Part shown: piece by piece, positions 60,031-64,000 of the stretch | Layout of the letters: every line of letters starts with the position of its first letter | How positions within the stretch are numbered: position 1 is the first letter of the stretch | Assembly: GCF_002243345.2 (NCBI RefSeq) | Contig: NZ_CP022655.2 | Coordinates: 4,032,501 to 4,096,500, forward strand | Source of the DNA: Paenibacillus sp. RUD330 | GTDB taxonomy: Bacteria > Bacillota > Bacilli > Paenibacillales > Paenibacillaceae | Reading direction: 5' to 3' | Length of the DNA stretch: 64,000 nucleotides | Notes under the pieces: model-generated | What the model saw: only the letters and a program-made list of their open reading frames with translations | Database searches by the model: none | What the model was told of the DNA's origin: nothing | Position numbers and translations under genes: made by a program

Positions 60031-60477
60031 TTAAATTCCTCCGCCCGTAATAAGATCATTGGTTTCCCATTTTGTGAATGTGAATGGCGCTTCCGTCTCA
60101 CCTTTAACGCCGGCTTCCCAGTCGGCCAAGGTGAGGTCGTTGAAACTGGCATCCGAGACAGTAACCCTTTCGGCCCCGAATGCTGCTGGATCATTCAACG
60201 AGCTCAGGATGGTCGCTCTAGGCAGAATGCCTTTTTGGATGGCGGCACTGTACTTCTTAATCATCCGCGAGTTAACCTTGTGCAGCCTGACACTGCCATT
60301 TCCTTTATAGCCCATGAATTTCGAATCGACGCCCATATTCCCCGCCAACTGCACATCCTCTTTGTTGAACTCAAGCTTGGCTTGGAATGCTTTGACCTCA
60401 GCGACATAGTCGCCATCGATCCAGAGCTCACCACCCGTACCGCTGATAATCCTTTCGCCATTAAAGCCTGCTGGCAT
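60031..60477 (-). CDS. xkdM: Phage tail tube protein XkdM
   Basis: A 148-residue inner-tube protein (DUF2001): ISGTGGELWIDGDYVAEVKA, QLAGNMGVDSKFMGYKGNGS and FNDLTLADWEAGVKGETEAP. It polymerises into the hollow tube surrounded by the sheath protein encoded just upstream. Confidence 0.92.
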   Translation of the reverse strand: MPAGFNGERIISGTGGELWIDGDYVAEVKAFQAKLEFNKEDVQLAGNMGVDSKFMGYKGNGSVRLHKVNSRMIKKYSAAIQKGILPRATILSSLNDPAAFGAERVTVSDASFNDLTLADWEAGVKGETEAPFTFTKWETNDLITGGGI

Positions 60478-60490
60478 GGTTCATTCCCTC

Positions 60491-61567
60491 CTAGAGGTAA
60501 ATTTGCATATCGAAGTCCTCAATGGCGTCGAGTGCCCGCAGCGGGCCGCCGAGAAATACTTTGTCCCTGGTATTGGCTTCTTTGACTTGCTGATCATTCA
60601 TGGCAGCAACTGCATCGGCACCGAGGATCGTCTTGAGGTATGCCCGTTGAGCAGCTATATTGATGTCTGCCCGGCTGAGCCCCGGATCCAGAATACCTTG
60701 CAACTCCATTTCCTCGTAGTAAGCATTCACCGCATTTAGCAGCAGGAGCTTATTGGTGTACGAGTTGGAGACCTTGCCGATATAGTTGTCCTCGATCGTC
60801 TGCTTGATGTCCGTATAGATTTTGTTGAACACCCGGACCAGTTTGATTTTTTGCCATTCGGCACCAAACGGATCGGCCAGCGTCGTAAGGGACGTCACCC
60901 CTCGAGCAATCTTGACCTTTTCACCGTCATTGATCAGGACCAGCTTGCCGGCGGCAATGGCTGTGTTGGCCTCGGTTTTCGTAAGCTTCGGCACATCCGT
61001 CACATCTGGCAGCACCTGATAGGTTGGGGCCACGGTGAGCGATAGGCCGGCGAGCAGTCCGGCAATCCGGGCCAGAAAATTGGTCGTTGTGTAGCTCGTG
61101 GCACCAACATAGATGTTGTCGGTAGCAAAATTCACGATAGCCGGGTGGTCACCGGCGTGGTTCGGCAATACGAACATGATCTTCCGATCCTTGGCGTCAT
61201 ACATGCCCTTGGCCCATGTAGCCGCTGAGGACACATCTCCGGCGGCGATTCCGGGGACAGTCCCGACATTCCATGGAATGGTTTCCAGGTAGTTGTACGC
61301 AGCGGAATAGTCCGACGCGGTCGATGGTATTACGACGACCTTCACCATTGCAGGCGTGCCTATCATTGCCAGAGCGATATGGTTTTTGTTGACCACCGTC
61401 AGTCCGGCCGGGATTTCATCGCCTGGGCGCAGCTTGTACTCAACGAGGCCTGTCGAGACGGACGTGTCCTTGAGTACAATCGCCAACACGCCCGCGCCGC
61501 CCTGCTGAATCGCTGCGGTGGCAATGGATTTGAACACGATATTTACATTAGGCAAACCGAGTGCCAT
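60491..61567 (-). CDS. xkdK: Contractile tail sheath protein XkdK
   Basis: A 358-residue sheath subunit, clearly shorter than PBSX XkdK (about 466) but with the family features: LPNVNIVFKSIATAAIQQGG at the start and NSYTNKLLLLNAVNAYYEEM, GADAVAAMNDQQVKEANTRD at the end. Missing length is in the outer variable domain. It identifies the phage as a myovirus-type particle. Confidence 0.9.
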   Translation of the reverse strand: MALGLPNVNIVFKSIATAAIQQGGAGVLAIVLKDTSVSTGLVEYKLRPGDEIPAGLTVVNKNHIALAMIGTPAMVKVVVIPSTASDYSAAYNYLETIPWNVGTVPGIAAGDVSSAATWAKGMYDAKDRKIMFVLPNHAGDHPAIVNFATDNIYVGATSYTTTNFLARIAGLLAGLSLTVAPTYQVLPDVTDVPKLTKTEANTAIAAGKLVLINDGEKVKIARGVTSLTTLADPFGAEWQKIKLVRVFNKIYTDIKQTIEDNYIGKVSNSYTNKLLLLNAVNAYYEEMELQGILDPGLSRADINIAAQRAYLKTILGADAVAAMNDQQVKEANTRDKVFLGGPLRALDAIEDFDMQIYL

Positions 61568-61570
61568 TGG

Positions 61571-62017
61571 TCATCCTCCTTCTTGGTCCAAGTGGACCTC
61601 TTGCATGGTGTCGTATTCCGGCAGCTGCCGGTTGGTCTGACCCTCCAGGACAACGGTGATATAGACTTCATCGTCCCTCGGCCCGCCGTCGATGCTTGCG
61701 ATCGTGTAGAAAGCACCGTCAGGGGCTTTCAATGCAGGTGATTCCTGCAATGCCGTCATAAGGCGGTCCGAAACGTCGATTTGATCGAATGCGTCCGGTT
61801 CTTGCCCGCGGGCGAGTTTGGGGAAGTAGACGATCTGCCAGGTCATCCGCTGCTGTCGGTAATTTAGGTTCAAAAACTCGCCCGAATGGGTCGCCAATTG
61901 CACGAAAAAAGACGGCTGTTTAAAGCCGTCCGGAACCGTGTTGACGTATGTGGTCGTGACCTCGGGAATCGTGTCCTTCAGGAGGCGCCTTATGGCGTCC
62001 AGGCTGCTACGAAACAT
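61571..62017 (-). CDS. Tail terminator-type protein (XkdJ position)
   Basis: A 148-residue protein (SLDAIRRLLKDTIPEVTTTY, GEFLNLNYRQQRMTWQIVYF, DGAFYTIASIDGGPRDDEVY) with the alpha/beta pattern of tail terminators or DUF6838 proteins. It lies before the sheath gene. GGAGG supports ATG 62017. Terminators cap the tail and join it to the head. Confidence 0.75.
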   Translation of the reverse strand: MFRSSLDAIRRLLKDTIPEVTTTYVNTVPDGFKQPSFFVQLATHSGEFLNLNYRQQRMTWQIVYFPKLARGQEPDAFDQIDVSDRLMTALQESPALKAPDGAFYTIASIDGGPRDDEVYITVVLEGQTNRQLPEYDTMQEVHLDQEGG

Positions 62018-62471
62018 CGAAGCCCGCCTCCTTCCCGATCTCCTGGATGAAGTCGTCGACCATTTCAGGAATGTCTCGGTTCGTCTTCTCCAACGCCCGC
62101 TTGAAGAAATGAGTACCGGGGACAAAGCCGAGATTCTTCTTGGTTCTCCGAATCCGGCCGTTCTTCATCTTCTTGCGTGTCACTTTTACCAGCTTGTGGC
62201 CATCTTCAACCATGCGAGCGTACCAGACTTTGGTGCCGACTTCGATCGTCTCGCTAGGATCCACAAACAGGATCCATTCCTTCTGTCCCTTATAGGCCTC
62301 ACGATTGAAAGAAGCCCGGAGACGCCCGGAGCTGACCGGCACCTCGGCAGCACAATTCTTTAGGTGCTGCTTCCCGACATCGTAGCGAAGCTCGTTGTAA
62401 CGATTTTTGTCTCGAGCCGCATGCCCCAGCGCCTTGGAAAGGTGGTCGAGACCTTCGATCTTGAAACTCAT
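62007..62471 (-). CDS. HK97 gp10-like head-tail protein (XkdI)
   Basis: A 154-residue protein: EGLDHLSKALGHAARDKNRY, CAAEVPVSSGRLRASFN, VGTKVWYARMVEDGHK and a C-terminal helix HFFKRALEKTNRDIPEMVDD. This is the HK97 gp10 pattern for a neck or tail completion protein. It overlaps both neighbours. Confidence 0.85.
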   Translation of the reverse strand: MSFKIEGLDHLSKALGHAARDKNRYNELRYDVGKQHLKNCAAEVPVSSGRLRASFNREAYKGQKEWILFVDPSETIEVGTKVWYARMVEDGHKLVKVTRKKMKNGRIRRTKKNLGFVPGTHFFKRALEKTNRDIPEMVDDFIQEIGKEAGFDVS

Positions 62472-62803
62472 GCCGAACCCTCCCGCTCCACCTGAACCTC
62501 CGTATGGTGATTATTGGGCCGATACGGTTCGCCCGCCCGGTACTCGCCGGCCCCGTTGACCTTCAGCAGGTCCCCTGCTTGCACGTCGGCTGCCGCGGGC
62601 ATATAGAGCATGTAGATTTCCACGATTTCCGTATCCGGTTCTCCGCGATTCGCCTCGATGCTTTTACGAGACAGTCGGCATGGGTATGGGTGAAGGTTAA
62701 CCTGCTGATAATCGTCAGCCCCGTTAAGGGGCGTATTGTACTCGTCCTTTTGCGGTAGCGAGCGCCAAACGGTGCAGCGCTGCGACATCAGTCGTCGGCT
62801 CAT
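62468..62803 (-). CDS. Head closure/adaptor protein (XkdH-like)
   Basis: A 111-residue protein (RRLMSQRCTVWRSLPQKDEY, VNLHPYPCRLSRKSIEA, AADVQAGDLLKVNGAGEYRA), the beta-barrel head-closure type seen between connector and gp10 in PBSX-like phages. ATG 62803 with GAGGGG is chosen over 62818. Confidence 0.78.
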   Translation of the reverse strand: MSRRLMSQRCTVWRSLPQKDEYNTPLNGADDYQQVNLHPYPCRLSRKSIEANRGEPDTEIVEIYMLYMPAAADVQAGDLLKVNGAGEYRAGEPYRPNNHHTEVQVEREGSA

Positions 62804-62814
62804 AAACTGCCCCC

Positions 62815-63366
62815 TCACATATCTGGACGGATGTGAGGACCGATCAAGGCCTTCACAGCGCCTGGCATGTCGGATTCCCCAGCCGCATAAGTCACGGAGG
62901 CGTCTCCAAGTCGCTCAGTTTGGACGCCCGGCTCCCTCTGAAGGTGCTTCATCAGCATGATGCAAGCGAATTCCAGTGTCTCCGGCAGCGTGCGGGGGCT
63001 TTGCTCAGTCGCCTCGTCCGGCAGAACATACCCCGCGGAGTATGTGACGCTGATAGCACGGTCGCCACAGGGCCAGCCGCATTCCCGGAAGAGGATGCCG
63101 AAATCCAGTATTTCGACGCCCGAGAGCGTTGCGCCAGCGCCGGATATGCTGGATATGGACTGAATTGGGTAGTTCGGGAGCCGGATATACTTCCCCGGCA
63201 GTCCCGTGATCCTGCTGCTATGGGTCTGGAGCTTGAATTGACGCCTGCAAGCCTCCTCAATCATCGTCGAGGCGACCGCGATCAGCTCCAGCAGCTCGAT
63301 GTCCTGGGAATCGTCCTCGGGATCAAGCCCCATCATCGTCTTTGCTTTGCTCAGCGTGGTCAGCAT
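62815..63366 (-). CDS. Head-tail connector protein (gp6-like)
   Basis: A 183-residue protein: KAKTMMGLDPEDDSQDIELL, ELIAVASTMIEEACRRQF, ISVTYSAGYVLP and TLEFACIMLMKHLQREPG match the phage gp6-like/YqbG connector family, which sits between the portal and head closure proteins. Confidence 0.87.
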   Translation of the reverse strand: MLTTLSKAKTMMGLDPEDDSQDIELLELIAVASTMIEEACRRQFKLQTHSSRITGLPGKYIRLPNYPIQSISSISGAGATLSGVEILDFGILFRECGWPCGDRAISVTYSAGYVLPDEATEQSPRTLPETLEFACIMLMKHLQREPGVQTERLGDASVTYAAGESDMPGAVKALIGPHIRPDM

Positions 63367-63382
63367 GCCGCGTCAGCCTCCA

Positions 63383-64000
63383 TTAGGACAGCGTGACTTG
63401 AGCGAAGACGACGGACTCTGCATCCCACTTCTGAATGTCGTCACGAATGACAGCGCGGAGTTCCGTCGTGCGACGTCTCCAGGCGTCTCCGCCCTCTTTG
63501 GTAGTGTCCAGTTCATAGAACATGCGGCTGAAGAGTACGATCGCTTGCTTCAGATCGCCGATGAACATAGGAGCTTTGATCGTCGTCGTGCCTTCGCTCG
63601 GAAGGTATCGGTTTGCAACAACGATGACCTGACGTCCGCGGAACAGTTTTCGGCCTGGCTGCGTGATGTCATCGGTGAGAAGGTACCTGCCGGTCGAATC
63701 CTTTTGCGTATCCAACCAGTCATAGCCGTCCTGGTTCGTCAAGATGACGGCGTTAGCACTGATTGCCGGGTCGAGCCCAACGTTCAAGACCTTCTTGATC
63801 GGATCCAGACCCGACATCGCCTGCTTTGTCCAGGTAGTGAGCAGGTTCGTAATCAGCGTATTCCGCGTTACGACGGCTTTGCGGCCGATCCAGTTTGTGA
63901 TGTATGCCAGCAGGTTTTGGTCTGTATCTTGGAGCAAATTGTTGGTGATTGGCAGGAATCCGCCGCGATCCTTCAGCTTGTAGTTGACCGGCGTGAACGT
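63383..64000 (-). CDS. Major capsid protein, HK97 fold (partial, cut by window edge)
   Basis: The last 205 or so codons of a capsid gene. The reading frame is still open at 64000 (FTPVNYKLKDRGGFLPITNN then LLQDTDQNLLAYITNW). AVILTNQDGYDWLDTQKDST, GRYLLTDDITQPGRKLFRGR, PMFIGDLKQAIVLFSR and RRRTTELRAVIRDDIQKWDA are the usual C-terminal blocks of HK97-type major capsid proteins (P-domain and axial region). The N terminus, protease, portal and terminase must be to the right. Confidence 0.88.
   Translation of the reverse strand, partial: TFTPVNYKLKDRGGFLPITNNLLQDTDQNLLAYITNWIGRKAVVTRNTLITNLLTTWTKQAMSGLDPIKKVLNVGLDPAISANAVILTNQDGYDWLDTQKDSTGRYLLTDDITQPGRKLFRGRQVIVVANRYLPSEGTTTIKAPMFIGDLKQAIVLFSRMFYELDTTKEGGDAWRRRTTELRAVIRDDIQKWDAESVVFAQVTLS

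Larger units (their letters stand above)
33106..64000. mobile_element. Prophage inserted in spoVR (left end; right end outside window)
   Basis: The left boundary is inferred from the loss of SpoVR homology at about 33102-33110; the right boundary lies beyond 64000. The content is a temperate contractile-tailed (PBSX/Xkd-like) phage: replication, immunity, lysis, tail and head genes, plus an agr-like operon, a secretion-like cassette and ParMR. Late genes run towards the junction. In the circular form the ArpU regulator at the left end would sit upstream of the terminase end, as in other phages. No recombinase gene is in the window, so it is presumably near the right end. Base composition is clearly less GC-rich than the host part, most strongly at 39-43 kb. 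Confidence 0.88.

Noticed and set aside
33106-64000. Integrase or large serine recombinase in the prophage part
   Set aside because: I looked for a catalytic recombinase next to the left junction and among all frames and found none; it must be outside the window if the element is complete.

Overview
The window reads as a chromosomal segment of a high-GC, spore-forming Paenibacillus-like Firmicute (spoVR start with a sigma-E promoter, yhbH, a yjcZ-type spore peptide, sporulenol/hopene-type cyclase, KimA, HelD, AGGAGG-type ribosome binding sites). Its right half is a prophage of visibly lower GC. No integrase, terminase or portal gene is inside the window, and the right edge cuts the major capsid gene.

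Host part (1-33105). Positions 1-11700 hold unlinked housekeeping or sporulation-type genes: a DUF1802 protein, the methionine-salvage pair mtnK-mtnA, a MEDS/PAS histidine kinase, DUF1805 and DUF423 proteins, a heme oxygenase, yhbH and a squalene-hopene-type cyclase. Positions 12042-25416 form one minus-strand carbohydrate locus: GH43 enzyme with CBM-like tail, solute-binding lipoprotein, two permeases, membrane-anchored GH43, second solute-binding lipoprotein, YesM-type kinase, YesN-type AraC regulator and a GH2 enzyme. This is a sense-import-degrade system for a plant polysaccharide, most likely arabinose-containing. After it come yqkE-like, a CatE-type extradiol dioxygenase with a palindromic operator, the potassium transporter kimA and helD.

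Junction (about 33106). spoVR has an intact sigma-E-type promoter and ribosome binding site, but its frame leaves the family after about 61 codons (HWSFGK) and stops at 33135. Everything to the right is phage. This resembles prophages that interrupt sporulation genes and excise during sporulation (skin in sigK, SP-beta in spsM), although excision cannot be shown from here.

Prophage (33106 to beyond 64000), almost all on the minus strand. From the junction rightwards: ArpU-type late regulator and small genes; DnaB helicase, G39P-like loader and a replisome organiser with seven iterons in its gene (candidate origin); Cro/AbrB-type early regulators; a divergent immunity region with two identical-architecture operators and an XRE repressor. 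Next comes an agr-like quorum-sensing operon (kinase-less AgrC-like receptor, AgrB, a 39-residue AgrD-like peptide without cysteine, a stand-alone LytTR protein). It is followed by a HerA/VirB4-type ATPase, a membrane-anchored M23 peptidase and a small membrane protein that look like a reduced secretion or conjugation module, then a ParM/ParR partition pair with a candidate centromere. Last are lysis genes (amidase, holin) and a PBSX-like contractile-tail and head module up to the capsid gene. The tail chaperone pair carries a classical A AAA AAC minus-one frameshift site.

The most unusual content is the combination inside one prophage of peptide signalling without a histidine kinase, a secretion-like ATPase/peptidase cassette and plasmid-type ParMR partition, all sitting in a sporulation gene. 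No rRNA, tRNA, CRISPR array or transposase was seen.
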